Below, in pieces: positions 11,104 to 20,198 of a stretch of 64,000 nt of DNA (positions are counted from its first letter, which is position 1; every line of letters begins with the position of its first letter). This DNA comes from Candidatus Brevefilum sp. (GTDB lineage Bacteria > Chloroflexota > Anaerolineae > Anaerolineales > Anaerolineaceae). The stretch lies in the NCBI GenBank assembly GCA_019428905.1, contig JAHYJN010000012.1:1-64000 (forward strand), in the 5' to 3' direction. The notes under the pieces were generated by a model. It saw only the letters and a program-made list of their open reading frames with translations, did no database searches and was not told where the DNA came from. The translations under genes and the position numbers were made by a program.

Positions 11104-13609
11104 ACCAGCGCACCTACTGCTGGCCTTGCTCACACAGGATCAGGGTGTGGTTCCGGCCATTGTGACCAAGGTGGCTGGCAGTCCCCTGGCGCTGCGGGAG
11201 GAACTGCAGGCTGACCTAGAACACCGCCCCAAGGTCTACGGCGGAAATTCGGGTCAACCTGGCTTTGCGCGGGGCACAGCCGAGGTGACCAGTGCGGCAG
11301 AGCGTTACGCCAAGGGCATGTCGGATGAATATATCTCCACGGAGCACCTCTTGCTAGGCCTCACGGAAAGCGCCGAAGGTAAGCGCTTGTCTAGTTTCGG
11401 CCTGACCAAAGATGCGATTCTCAAAGCCCTCAAAGAGGTGCGCGGCTCGCAGCGCGTCACCTCCCAGACGCCTGAAACAACTTATGAAGCCTTGGAAAAA
11501 TACGGCCGTGACCTGACCGCCCTGGCGCGCACCGGAAAACTAGACCCCGTCATCGGCCGCGACGAGGAGATCCGCCGCATCGTGCAGATCCTTTCTCGCC
11601 GCACCAAGAACAACCCGGCCCTGATTGGCGAACCCGGTGTGGGCAAGACCGCCATCGTTGAAGGCCTGGCCCAGCGCATCGTCAACGGCGATGTGCCGGA
11701 CGGGCTTAAGAATAAGAAGATCATTGCACTGGATATCGGTTCGTTGATCGCCGGCGCCAAGTATCGCGGTGAGTTCGAGGAACGCCTGAAAGCCGTCCTC
11801 AAAGAGATCACTGATGCTGCCGGGGAGATCCTGTTGTTCGTAGACGAGATGCACACCGTGGTCGGTGCAGGTGCGGCCGAAGGCGCCGTAGATGCCGGCA
11901 ACATGCTCAAACCGATGCTCGCCCGCGGTGAGCTGCACATGATCGGCGCCACCACCCTGGACGAGTACCGCAAACACGTAGAGAAGGACGCCGCCCTCGA
12001 GCGCCGCTTCCAACCGGTATTTGTGACCGAGCCCTCAGTGGAAGACACCATCAGCATCCTGCGCGGTCTCAAACAGCGCTACGAGGTGCACCACGGCGTG
12101 CGCATCACCGACCCGGCCGTGATCGCCGCTGCTACCCTCTCCCACCGCTACATCGCCGACCGCTTCCTGCCGGATAAAGCCATCGACCTGATCGATGAGG
12201 CAGCTGCCCGTTTGCGCACCGAAATCGACTCCAAACCCCAAGCCCTGGATGAAGTTGATCGCGCCATTCTGCAGCTAGAAATTGAGCGCCAGGCGCTGCA
12301 GAAAGAGAAGGATAAAGCCTCCAAAGAGCGGCTGGCCAATATCGAAAAAGACCTGGCCGACCTGCGTGAGCAAGCCAACCAACTCCATACCCGCTGGGGA
12401 ACGGAAAAAGACGCTATCCAGGAAATCCGCGACATCAAGGAGCGGATGGACCAGACCGAGATCGAGATTGAACGCGCGGAACGCAACGCAGACCTGGAGC
12501 AGGCCGCCCGCCTGCGCTTTGGCACGCTGAACGATCTCCACACCCGGCTGGCGGAGGCTGAAGGCCGTTTGAATGACCTCCAAAAGGAATCCACCCTGCT
12601 CAAAGAGGAAGTCGACGCTGAGGAGATCGCCCAAATCGTCGCCAGGTGGACCGGCATCCCCGTCTCTCGTTTGCTGGAAGGCGAGATGCAGAAGCTGATG
12701 CGCATGGAAGAACGTCTGCACCAGCGCATCATCGGGCAGGATGAAGCCGTCGAGGTGATTTCCAACGCGGTCCGCCGCGCCCGGGCAGGCTTGCAGGACC
12801 CCAACCGTCCGATCGGGTCGTTCATCTTCCTCGGGCCGACCGGGGTCGGTAAAACCGAGCTGGCGCGCGCCCTGGCGGAATTCCTGTTCAACGATGAGGA
12901 CGCCATGGTGCGCATCGACATGAGCGAGTACCAGGAGAAGCACACCGTCAGCCGTTTATTCGGCGCGCCCCCCGGCTATGTCGGCTTCGAAGAGGGCGGC
13001 CAGCTGACCGAAGCGGTCCGCCGCCGACCCTACAGCGTGGTGTTGTTCGATGAGATTGAAAAGGCGCACAGCGAGGTCTTCAACGCCCTGCTGCAGCTGC
13101 TGGAGGACGGCCGCCTGACCGACGGCCAGGGGCGCACGGTTGACTTCCGCAACACCGTGGTGATCATGACCAGCAACCTGGGCAGCCAGCTGTGGATGAG
13201 CAGCCTGGCAGAGGATGGCGGCGTGAGAGAGGTGACGCGTGAGCAGGTTAACCGCCTGCTGCAGGCGCACTTCCGCCCTGAGTTCCTCAACCGTGTGGAT
13301 GAGATCGTTGTGTTCCACCCGCTCACCAGAGAGGATTTGGTGCAGATTGTCGACATCCAGCTCGAGCGTGTGGCAGGTCTAATGGCCCAGCGCGGCCTGA
13401 CGCTGCAGGTCGAACCGGAGGCACGCGCTTACCTGGCCGAGGTTGGCTACGACCCCGATTTCGGCGCCCGTCCCCTCAAACGCACAATCCAGCGGGAGGT
13501 GCAGGACCCGTTAGCGCTGAAGGTCGTCGGCGGCGAGGTGGGCGATGGCGATACGGTGCGGGTAACTCGCGGGGCAGATGGGCTGGTGTTTGAGACCCTG
13601 CCCTCATAA
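11015..13609 (+). CDS. clpB: ATP-dependent disaggregase ClpB
   Basis: Hexameric AAA+ chaperone that pulls proteins out of aggregates with DnaK. The 864-residue length is standard. Order: Clp N domain (1-145), AAA1 with Walker A GEPGVGKT (205-212) and Walker B LLFVDE (273-278), the coiled-coil middle domain (about 400-530) that separates ClpB from ClpA/C, AAA2 with Walker A GPTGVGKT (607-614), then the D2-small domain. There is no ClpP-docking IGF/L loop signature that I can see, consistent with disaggregase function. The start ATG has TTGGAGAG upstream. DnaK and GrpE genes are not nearby. Confidence 0.97.
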   Translation: MDLNQYTQKAQQAIIQAQSLAVDLNHQTIEPAHLLLALLTQDQGVVPAIVTKVAGSPLALREELQADLEHRPKVYGGNSGQPGFARGTAEVTSAAERYAKGMSDEYISTEHLLLGLTESAEGKRLSSFGLTKDAILKALKEVRGSQRVTSQTPETTYEALEKYGRDLTALARTGKLDPVIGRDEEIRRIVQILSRRTKNNPALIGEPGVGKTAIVEGLAQRIVNGDVPDGLKNKKIIALDIGSLIAGAKYRGEFEERLKAVLKEITDAAGEILLFVDEMHTVVGAGAAEGAVDAGNMLKPMLARGELHMIGATTLDEYRKHVEKDAALERRFQPVFVTEPSVEDTISILRGLKQRYEVHHGVRITDPAVIAAATLSHRYIADRFLPDKAIDLIDEAAARLRTEIDSKPQALDEVDRAILQLEIERQALQKEKDKASKERLANIEKDLADLREQANQLHTRWGTEKDAIQEIRDIKERMDQTEIEIERAERNADLEQAARLRFGTLNDLHTRLAEAEGRLNDLQKESTLLKEEVDAEEIAQIVARWTGIPVSRLLEGEMQKLMRMEERLHQRIIGQDEAVEVISNAVRRARAGLQDPNRPIGSFIFLGPTGVGKTELARALAEFLFNDEDAMVRIDMSEYQEKHTVSRLFGAPPGYVGFEEGGQLTEAVRRRPYSVVLFDEIEKAHSEVFNALLQLLEDGRLTDGQGRTVDFRNTVVIMTSNLGSQLWMSSLAEDGGVREVTREQVNRLLQAHFRPEFLNRVDEIVVFHPLTREDLVQIVDIQLERVAGLMAQRGLTLQVEPEARAYLAEVGYDPDFGARPLKRTIQREVQDPLALKVVGGEVGDGDTVRVTRGADGLVFETLPS

Positions 13610-13642
13610 CAGGGTCAACCAGGATAAACAGCTCATAACAAT

Positions 13643-13976
13643 AACCCCGGGGGTCTAAAGATAATAAGGATAAGCTGCATTTTCAATTCGCCCCCGACCG
13701 GCACGCGAACAAAGACCCCCGGGGTTTCTGTCGAATCTTTACCTGGCGCACAAAACCAACCATTTCAAACCCCGGGGGTCTAAAGATAATAAGGATAAGC
13801 TGCATTTTCAATTAGAACCCAACCGGCACGCAAACAAAGACCCCCGGGGGTTTTGTCGAATCTTCACCTGCTACACAAAACCAACCATTTCAAACCCCGG
13901 GGGTCTAAAGATAATAAGGATAAGCTGCATTTTCAATTAGAACCCAACCGACACGAAAATAAAGACCCCGGGGTCT
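13643..13976. repeat. Tandem 125-bp inverted-arm repeat array, block 1 (3 units)
   Basis: Each unit has a forward arm AAACCCCGGGGGTCT, 56 bp of internal sequence (segment A), a reverse arm AGACCCCCGGGGTTT, then 38-39 bp (segment B). Forward arms start at about 13642, 13767 and 13892; reverse arms at 13713, 13838 and 13963. The period is 125 bp and the forward-to-reverse distance is exactly 71 bp. The last reverse arm has changed to AGACCCCGGGGTCT, itself a perfect palindrome. Block 1 begins 33 bp after clpB. It is not coding, because the period is not a multiple of three. Confidence 0.95.
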
Positions 13977-14044
13977 CTGGGTTCAACAAAAATACGTAGA
14001 TACTTTTTTTAATCTGAGTAATCGCAGATATCCTGTGATATCTT

Positions 14045-14386
14045 TTACGACAGTAACCAATCGATGATATGCTGCTTGATTTGCTCTAATCGATCAGAAG
14101 AAATTTCGCCAAGACGGGCATCAATGATCGTGCCTTCGACCGTGACCAATCGTGATAGTCGAACAACAGATGGTACTTTTAACCCAGAAGCGCGATAGTC
14201 GGGATCATTCGGATTAATTATCTCATCGAAATTTGGAATAGCTTGGTTGATACGTGAAGAAACAAGTGCTAAAAGAACATCATCATGACGACCGGGTGCT
14301 ATGGCAATCACCAACGCTGGACGAAGTTTCCCGCGTTGCAGATCAGCATGTGGAAAACGTATCAGGACAACATCACCAGGTTTCAT
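14045..14386 (-). CDS. MazF/PemK-type endoribonuclease toxin
   Basis: The 113-residue product starts KPGDVVLIRFPHADLQRGKLRPALVI, the hallmark of the MazF/PemK barrel: G-D-V-V near the N-terminus, then the K-x-RPALV strand. Family members cleave mRNA and arrest growth until neutralised by the partner antitoxin. Its ATG overlaps the antitoxin stop by four bases (ATGA), so the pair is translationally coupled. The pair lies between the two blocks of the 125-bp repeat array. Sequence specificity cannot be read from the protein. Confidence 0.88.
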   Translation of the reverse strand: MKPGDVVLIRFPHADLQRGKLRPALVIAIAPGRHDDVLLALVSSRINQAIPNFDEIINPNDPDYRASGLKVPSVVRLSRLVTVEGTIIDARLGEISSDRLEQIKQHIIDWLLS

Positions 14387-14619
14387 GGTCGATATATTTC
14401 CCGAGCATCCTTTAGCGAATATTCAACCTCATCCTCCTCACGCAAAAATTGCTCTAAGGAAAATTTTCGCCAATGGGATTTATCCCAGTCTGTATATCCC
14501 TGAGATATTTGTCGTCTCGCCATGATGAACGATGTAAAATCAGCAATTTGTTCGATTAATTCATCTGGCAAACGATCTATCTGTTTATGTAACTGCTCTC
14601 GAAGGTTGGTTATCGTCAT
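14383..14619 (-). CDS. Antitoxin partner of the MazF/PemK toxin
   Basis: A 78-residue acidic protein starting MTITNLREQLHKQIDRLPDE. The N-terminal helical segment (QIDRLPDELIEQIADFTSFI) resembles the short antitoxins annotated as DUF2281 or similar, and the acidic C-terminus (REEDEVEYSLKDAREIY) would wrap the toxin. The ATG at 14619 with CAGGAATTTGTC upstream is preferred over a start 11 codons earlier. It is first in the operon, as usual for antitoxins. The exact family is uncertain; the role comes mainly from position and size. Confidence 0.75.
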   Translation of the reverse strand: MTITNLREQLHKQIDRLPDELIEQIADFTSFIMARRQISQGYTDWDKSHWRKFSLEQFLREEDEVEYSLKDAREIYRP

Positions 14620-14652
14620 GACAAATTCCTGGTTGTTGCAATAGTAAATCAA

Positions 14653-14849
14653 ACATTACTTTCACATTATAGCATATGTAACTTTGTTCTCCCAAGAAAC
14701 AATAAATGCAGGATCTCACGCCAACTTGATCACTGAGATAATAAATTTCTTAACCAGTTCACAATCAAGAGTAATCACCTGAACCCCTGAAAGTTCAAAG
14801 AAGAAAAATCAGCTTTGAAAATCAAGTCAACGCTCATCCACCTTTAGAA
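14653..14849. other. Gap between toxin-antitoxin operon and repeat block 2
   Basis: About 200 bp with no gene. It must hold the promoter of the toxin-antitoxin operon (minus strand), but no clear -35/-10 pair stands out. No repeat-array arm is present until the degenerate one at 14850. Confidence 0.5.
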
Positions 14850-16409
14850 TGATCCCCAGGGTTTCAAAAATCATTTCTTCCGCACAAAACCAACCATTTC
14901 AAACCCCGGGGGTCTAAAGATAATAAGGATAAGCTGCATAATCAATCCGACCCCGACCGGCACGCAAACAAAGACCCCCGGGGTTTTTGTCGAATCTTCA
15001 CCCGCCGCACAAAACCAACTAGTTCAAACCCCGGGGGTCTAAAGATAATAAGGATAAGCTGCATGATCAATCCGACCTCAACCGGCACGCAAACAAAGAC
15101 CCCCGGGGTTTTTGTTGAAATTCACCTTCCGAACAATACTAACCATCTCAAACCCCGGGGGTCTGAAGATTTTAAGCTTGCTCTGCATTTGCAATTCGAT
15201 GCCAACCGGCACGTAAACAAAGACCCCCGGGGTTTCTGTTGAAATTCACCTTCCGAACAATACTAACCATCCCAAACCCCGGGGGTCTGAAGATTTTAAG
15301 GTTGCTCTGCATTTTCAATTCGCCCCCAACCGACACGCAAATAAAGACCCCGGGGTTTTTGTCGAATCTTCATCTGCTACACAAAACCACCCATCCAAAC
15401 CCCGGGGGCCTATAGATAATAAGGATAAGCTGCATTTTCAATTAGAACCCAACCGGCACGCAAACAAAGACCCCCGGGGTTTCTGTTGAATCTTCATCTG
15501 CTACACAAAACCAACCATTTTAAACCCCGGGGGTCTAAAGATTCTAAGTTTGATCTGCATTTTCAATTCGAACCCAACCGGCACGCAAACAAAGACCCCC
15601 GGGGTTTCTGTCGAATCTTTACCCGCCGCACAAAACCAACCATTTCAAACCCCGGGGGTCTAAAGATAATAAGGATAAGCTGCATTTTCAATTCGCCCCC
15701 AAGCGGCACGTAAACAAAGACCCCCGGGGTTTTTGTTGAATCTTCATCTGCTACACAAAACCAACTAGTTCAAACCCCGGGGGTCTGAAGATAATAAGGA
15801 TAAGCTGCATTTTCAATTCGCCCCCAAGCGGCACGTAAACCAAGACCCCCGGGGTTTTTGTCGAATCTTCATCTGCTACACAAAACCAACCATTTCAAAC
15901 CCCGGGGTTCTTAAGATTTTAAGGTTGATCTGCATGATCAATCCGAACCCAACCGGCACGCAAACAAAGACCCCCGGGGTTTTTGTCGAATCTTCACCCG
16001 CCGCACAAAACCAACCATTTCAAACCCCGGGGGTCTGAAGATAATAAGGATAAGCTGCATTTTCAATTCGCCCCCAAGCGGCACGCAAACAAAGACCCCC
16101 GGGGTTTCTGTTGATCTTCACCTGCCGCACAAAACCAACTAGTTCAAACCCCGGGGTTCTTAAGATTTTAAGGTTGATCTGCATGATCAATCCGAACCCA
16201 ACCGGCACGCAAACAGAGACCCCCGGAGTCTCTGTTGATCTTCACCCGCCGCACAAAACCAACCATTTCAAACCCCGGGGGTCTGAAGATAATAAGGATA
16301 AGCTGCATGATCAATCCGACCCCAACCGGCACGCAAACCAAGACCCCCGGGGTTTCTGTCGAATCTTCATCTTCCGAACAATACTAACCATCCCAAACCC
16401 CGGGGGTCT
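14850..16409. repeat. Tandem 124-125-bp inverted-arm repeat array, block 2 (12 full units plus ends)
   Basis: Forward arms AAACCCCGGGGGTCT begin at 14901, 15026, 15150, 15274, 15397, 15522, 15647, 15772, 15897, 16022, 16146, 16270 and 16395. Reverse arms begin at 14972, 15097, 15221, 15345, 15468, 15593, 15718, 15843, 15968, 16093, 16217 and 16341. Every forward-to-reverse distance is 71 bp, while reverse-to-forward is 52-54 bp. A degenerate reverse arm (GATCCCCAGGGTTT) opens the block at 14850. Segments A and B occur as a few alleles in changing combinations, for example AAGGATAAGCTGCAT against AAGGTTGATCTGCAT. Arms vary slightly (15397, 15897, 16146, 16217) without clear compensatory changes. 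Open frames through it span two or three units only. Confidence 0.96.
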
Positions 16410-16495
16410 GAAGAAGAATAATGCGTTACACGGATGCAAATGAACATTCAAGTATGCGTCAACCAAGAATCCAGGATTTTTTATTGACATTCCTC

Positions 16496-16501
16496 TATAA
16501 T
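16496..16501 (+). promoter_or_regulatory. -10 box of the Imm5-like gene
   Basis: A perfect TATAAT ends 12 bases before the ATG at 16514, with no ribosome binding site between. The transcript would have a leader of only a few bases. Confidence 0.5.
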
Positions 16502-16513
16502 TAATCTACGACG

Positions 16514-16981
16514 ATGAACCAACCTAAATTTAGTCTCAACTTTCAAGACGAATCTCTGCAGGCGCTAGTGATAGGGACTGACCATCGCACACTCGCTGCC
16601 TGGGCTATCGCCTGCGTGGAACGCGTCCTACCCTACTTTGAAGGCAATTACCCCCACGATGACAGGCCACAAGCAGCATTGGATACCTTGCAAGCCTGGA
16701 TCGACACCGGCCGTTTCAGCATGGCAACCATCCGCGGGGCCGCCCTGTCCGCCCATGCGGCCGCCCTCGAGGTGGGCGCGGACACACCCGCCCGATCCGC
16801 TGCCCGGGCTGCCGGACAAGCCGTCGCCACAGCCCACGTCCCCGCACATGCGATTGCTGCGGTCAATTACGCCCTGCAGGCGGTCCACCGTGCGCACATC
16901 CACGCCGACCCCGATGCCGCAGTCGCAAAAGAGCGCGCCTGGCAGTACCAATACCTGCTAGATCTGCGGGAAAAATCATAA
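16514..16981 (+). CDS. Imm5-like putative immunity protein
   Basis: This 155-residue all-helical protein has the pattern of the Imm5 family: LAAWAIACVERVLPYFE near 27-43, a DDRPQAALDTLQAWI segment near 50, then an Ala-rich AARAAGQAVATAHV stretch and a C-terminal W-Q-Y-L segment. Imm5 proteins are predicted, from genome context in other bacteria, to neutralise polymorphic toxins. No toxin gene is adjacent here, so it may be an orphan. It begins about 100 bp after the repeat array and is followed by 260 bp without genes. Confidence 0.75.
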   Translation: MNQPKFSLNFQDESLQALVIGTDHRTLAAWAIACVERVLPYFEGNYPHDDRPQAALDTLQAWIDTGRFSMATIRGAALSAHAAALEVGADTPARSAARAAGQAVATAHVPAHAIAAVNYALQAVHRAHIHADPDAAVAKERAWQYQYLLDLREKS

Positions 16982-17142
16982 AGACCACAATGTGATCTGG
17001 AATAATTATCAGACAATGGCACTTGGACTAAGCGCGTTGAGTATATTTTAAATGAAGGAATCGATCAAACCCAGATAAAATAAACCCCAAAATTTGATTG
17101 TGATCCGTTGTTCTTCTTCGCTATCAAACAACCTTTCGTTAA

Positions 17143-17171
17143 AAAGTAGGGGCGAGGCACGCCTCGCCCTG
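17143..17171 (-). terminator. Rho-independent-type terminator of mscS
   Basis: On the minus strand GGGCGAGGC-GT-GCCTCGCCC forms a 9-bp GC-rich stem, followed by CTACTTTTT. It lies about 70 bp after the mscS stop codon. The core hairpin also resembles a short interspersed palindrome, so it may double as a repeat. The rest of 16982-17239 holds nothing else recognisable. Confidence 0.7.
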
Positions 17172-17239
17172 ATCGTTTTCATCAGAATATTATCGAATTG
17201 ACATAAGAATAATCAGGGAGCGATCCCACTCTCGATCAT

Positions 17240-18076
17240 TTATTTAGCATCATTTGCACTTGACTGCTGCACCAGCACCGTTTGGATCGGGTAGGGCAGG
17301 TTGATGTGATGCTCATGCGACACCCGGTTGACCGCCTTCAACACCTCCGAATGCACCCGCAGCGGGCTGTTTTCCTTCTGGTCAACCCAGTAAAACGCGG
17401 TCAGCGAAAGGCTAGAGTCGTCCATGCTCATCGCCTGGATCATCGGCGCGGGTTCGTTTTCGACGCCCGCCACCGCCTGGATCGCCCCCAGGAAGATATC
17501 CATGGCACGGTCGACATCCTCCTCGTAACCCAGCCCAATCCGCACCGTGCGCCGGCGCAGTTGCGCGGTTGACATGTTAATGATTGGGTTTTCAAAAACC
17601 TTGTTGTTGGGGATGATCACCAGGTCACCATCCAGGGTTTGGATTTCGGTATCGCGGATGTTGATCATCTTCACCGTCCCGGTGTGACCCGAGACCTCGA
17701 TAAAATCGCCAATTTTAAACGGTTGGCGATACAGCAAGATCAACCCAGAGATGAAGTTGCGGGCGATATCCTGCAGGGCAAAACCGATCGTGAACCCAGC
17801 GATGCCCAACCCAGCCACAAAACCGGTCACATTGAAGTCGACCTGGTCCAAGGCCACCACCGTGCCGATGATCACCACCGTCCACTGGCTGATCTGCTTG
17901 ATCAGCTTTAGCACCTCCGGGCTTTTGATGCGCCTGGAAGCCAGCCTACGCATGGCTTTAGCAGGGATGCTTGCTGCCAGCAAGGTCAGGATAAAAATCA
18001 CGATCGCCGCAATCAATTTTGGGAAAAATAAAAGAAATGATGCCAACCATTCATTCATGATCGCAGAAATATCCAT
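17240..18076 (-). CDS. Small-conductance mechanosensitive channel, MscS family
   Basis: A 278-residue protein of the minimal MscS layout: three predicted membrane helices (about 8-32, 65-85 and 88-115), the Gly/Ala-rich pore helix GLGIAGFTIGFALQDIARNF near 88-108, and the family motif in which the pore helix leads to PFKIGDFIEV. The cytoplasmic beta domain (about 130-185) and C-terminal alpha-beta domain follow. It opens under membrane tension to release solutes in hypo-osmotic shock. ATG with AAAGGATG upstream. Single-gene unit. Confidence 0.93.
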   Translation of the reverse strand: MDISAIMNEWLASFLLFFPKLIAAIVIFILTLLAASIPAKAMRRLASRRIKSPEVLKLIKQISQWTVVIIGTVVALDQVDFNVTGFVAGLGIAGFTIGFALQDIARNFISGLILLYRQPFKIGDFIEVSGHTGTVKMINIRDTEIQTLDGDLVIIPNNKVFENPIINMSTAQLRRRTVRIGLGYEEDVDRAMDIFLGAIQAVAGVENEPAPMIQAMSMDDSSLSLTAFYWVDQKENSPLRVHSEVLKAVNRVSHEHHINLPYPIQTVLVQQSSANDAK

Positions 18077-18305
18077 CGTTCATCCTTTCCAGGTGGTGTG
18101 GTTTCAAGTGAGCTAACACCACAATCATAATGGATGTTCTGGGCCAATGCAATGACGAAGCGAAGAAAAACCTCGGGCTTAACTGTTATTCACCCCATCG
18201 GACACGGATTTACTGGTGGGTTGGCGGTAGATAATAGTGAAATACTGTCTTGAAAGGTTTGTTGAGCTCTGTCTCTCCCGTCAACCCACCCTACACGCCT
18301 CATGC
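18077..18305. other. Intergenic stretch upstream of mscS
   Basis: It contains the presumed mscS promoter on the minus strand and nothing else I can assign. No credible ORF. Confidence 0.4.
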
Positions 18306-18356
18306 CCTAATTCCTAATACCTGATTCCCTAATACCTGATTCCCTGCTACCTAACC
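18306..18356. repeat. Heptamer-type satellite (CCTAATA / CCTGATT)
   Basis: Irregular tandem copies of a CCTAATA/CCTGATT-like word lie directly before the 3' end of the PIG-L gene. The same class of repeat recurs at several other gene ends in this window. Confidence 0.75.
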
Positions 18357-18359
18357 ACC

Positions 18360-19217
18360 TCACTCAAACAAATTCCGCTTGACTTTATGCCCGGGTGATG
18401 GCTCGGGATAGGCCTGCATGTAAATATCATGATGCCCGCCGAACAAGCGTGTGATCACTCCCCTGAAGCCCTTATCCATATCGGCGCCGCCCTGGCTGGC
18501 ATGGCAGGCAGCGGCTTCCTGACGAATTTCCTTCACTGAGCGGTAGTCAATCTTAACGTGGGTAGGGAAATCCACCTCTGTCAGCGACACGATGTCAATA
18601 TCCTTGTTGCGCCCAAAATGACGCGGGTCCTGCCCGATCAGGCGCATCACCCAAACAACGATCTTCAGGAAGGTGTGGTTGATGGTGTGGAAATACAGGC
18701 TGGTAGGTTGAAACGGTGGTAAGCCATCAGGGTCCGCAAAGGCCACATCGCCCGCCAGTTCCCATGCCCTGACAGTTGCCTGGTGGATGGCGATATGGTC
18801 CGGGTGCCGGTAGCCCCCAATCGGGTCAAAGGTGACCACCACATCCGGTTTAACCTGGCGGATGATGGCAGCCACCTGCTCAGCGACTTTCTCAACCGGC
18901 TGGGCCGCCAGCGCTTTGGGATGCTGGTTGGCTTCAGACCCCAGCATACCTGAATCGCGATAGTTCAGGAAATGGAGTTGATCAATACCCAAAATCCCAG
19001 CCGCGCAGCGCAGCTCCTGGGTGCGCAGGCAGGCTGCGCTCTTGATGGTTTCCGTGTACTCCGGGTCGATATCCCCCAGTTCGCCGCGTGTGGCGCACAC
19101 CAGGTGTACTTCCACATCCTGTCGGGCGTACAGGGCCAGCGTCCCGCCCATCCCAAAGGTCTCATCATCCGGATGCGCCAGTACACTGAGTAGTTTCTTT
19201 TTTTGTGTGTCGTTCAT
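18360..19217 (-). CDS. PIG-L family deacetylase (LmbE-like)
   Basis: Zinc-dependent N-deacetylase of the GlcNAc-PI de-N-acetylase/MshB/BshB family. The metal motif AHPDDE is near residues 15-20, the third ligand is in GYRHPDHIAIH near 160, and the catalytic Asp is in AHPDDE. The 285-residue product starts at ATG 19217 with GAGGAAATGACT upstream; an earlier in-frame codon adds only nine residues. The natural substrate is unclear: family members act on glucosaminyl malate, mycothiol precursors or LPS/glycan GlcNAc. Neighbouring genes do not narrow it. Confidence 0.9.
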   Translation of the reverse strand: MNDTQKKKLLSVLAHPDDETFGMGGTLALYARQDVEVHLVCATRGELGDIDPEYTETIKSAACLRTQELRCAAGILGIDQLHFLNYRDSGMLGSEANQHPKALAAQPVEKVAEQVAAIIRQVKPDVVVTFDPIGGYRHPDHIAIHQATVRAWELAGDVAFADPDGLPPFQPTSLYFHTINHTFLKIVVWVMRLIGQDPRHFGRNKDIDIVSLTEVDFPTHVKIDYRSVKEIRQEAAACHASQGGADMDKGFRGVITRLFGGHHDIYMQAYPEPSPGHKVKRNLFE

Positions 19218-19351
19218 AGTCATTTCCTCGATTAAGCCTATCATTCACATCTTTCAACATCGGTCATTGGCATAATCTTACCGCGATAATAATTGGAAAT
19301 CATGCACTGTCCAAGGCTGATAATAATTTACTCTCGTCTGGCCATTCTGTG

Positions 19352-19394
19352 ATAAAAAAAGCTGCCTGGCATGGGGGGGATCATGCCAGGCAAT
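19352..19394 (-). terminator. Strong Rho-independent terminator
   Basis: On the minus strand TGCCTGGCATG and CATGCCAGGCA form an 11-bp perfect stem around ATCCCCCC, followed by GC and seven T. It lies about 165 bp after the NYN gene stop. The rest of 19218-19557 has no convincing gene; a 26-codon plus-strand frame at 19412 has GGGAGGAAACCACC upstream but no recognisable product. Confidence 0.85.
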
Positions 19395-19557
19395 CTCAGG
19401 GAGGAAACCACCATGTCGTCTCACAGAACGGAAAGTCCTGCAGGTTTCTTGGTGGAAGACACACCAAATACCAATAAATGTTTGTGTCTTTAGAAAAACT
19501 ATACTAGATTTAAGGTGCCTATGCATTAAGGCTGGATTAGAGTTTACAAAGTTTACC

Positions 19558-20058
19558 TTATTTGTTATATTTATCTTTCCCACCTCGTGCGGGATGGCCT
19601 CGCCGGAAGAGCTGCTCCCAATCCGCCACTTCTTCCTCGTCCAGCTGCCGGTCCCGCGGGTCTAATTCAGGCTCATCTTCCGCCAACTGCGCCCACGCCG
19701 CGGCAAACTCATCTGAGCGAATCGTGGCAGCATGGGCGCCGCGGGCAGCTGCCAGCACCTGCCGGTCAGAGCTGACCACGGTGGTATTTTTTGCGCGCTT
19801 GCCTAATTTTTTCAGGTAAGCCATAATCGCCGTGTCCGCCGTAGTGCCCTCATGCACAAAATGCGCCTTCACCAACCCATACTGCCTGACACCTGCCATC
19901 CCAACTGGCGCTTTATCAAAGAACACCTCGGCAGTTTTTCGGCGCAGCCGACAGTACTCCTGGAGTAATTGGACCAATTTCCCTTCATCATCAGGGTCTG
20001 AAAGGTCAACACCCGGCATGTGTGGGATCAAGTTGTGACCGTCGATAATTAAAACCAT
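19558..20058 (-). CDS. NYN-domain ribonuclease, YacP-like
   Basis: A 166-residue PIN/NYN-fold protein opening MVLIIDGHNLIP, with the first acidic pocket residue in IDGHN, a second in FDKA near 48, and TADTAIMAYLKKLG and VVSSDRQVLAAA carrying the remaining metal-binding Asp residues. YacP-type proteins are implicated in rRNA/mRNA processing in Gram-positive bacteria. The acidic tail after residue 125 is poorly conserved in appearance. There is no ribosome binding site; TAGAAT ends six bases before the ATG (see the promoter entry). Confidence 0.88.
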   Translation of the reverse strand: MVLIIDGHNLIPHMPGVDLSDPDDEGKLVQLLQEYCRLRRKTAEVFFDKAPVGMAGVRQYGLVKAHFVHEGTTADTAIMAYLKKLGKRAKNTTVVSSDRQVLAAARGAHAATIRSDEFAAAWAQLAEDEPELDPRDRQLDEEEVADWEQLFRRGHPARGGKDKYNK

Positions 20059-20064
20059 GATCTA

Positions 20065-20070
20065 ATTCTA
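20065..20070 (-). promoter_or_regulatory. -10 box of the NYN gene (leaderless candidate)
   Basis: On the minus strand TAGAAT is followed by six bases (TAGATC) and then the start ATG at 20058. There is no Shine-Dalgarno sequence, so transcription probably starts at the ATG. Confidence 0.5.
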
Positions 20071-20198
20071 TCGCATTCACACATACCCGCAATATCGACC
20101 TCAACCATTTCCACCCATACTCCCGATTAAACGGGTTGGTGCCCTGCCCTATATTGCGTTAAAATTAGGTTCGCAGCACTAACCAAGGAGTTCGTGTG

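Noticed and set aside
11482-13356. Long minus-strand frames opposite clpB
   Set aside because: Antisense shadows of clpB codon structure.
13643-16409. CRISPR array
   Set aside because: Spacer-like segments are near-identical between units, spacing is much too long for a CRISPR repeat-spacer unit, and no cas genes lie nearby.
15486-16443. Open frames (75 and 110 codons) through the repeat array
   Set aside because: The period of 124-125 bp is not a multiple of three, so each unit is read in a new frame; no ribosome binding site; the sequence is explained by the repeat.
19278-19583. 101-codon minus-strand frame between NYN and PIG-L genes
   Set aside because: It crosses the strong terminator at 19352-19394 and has no recognisable product.
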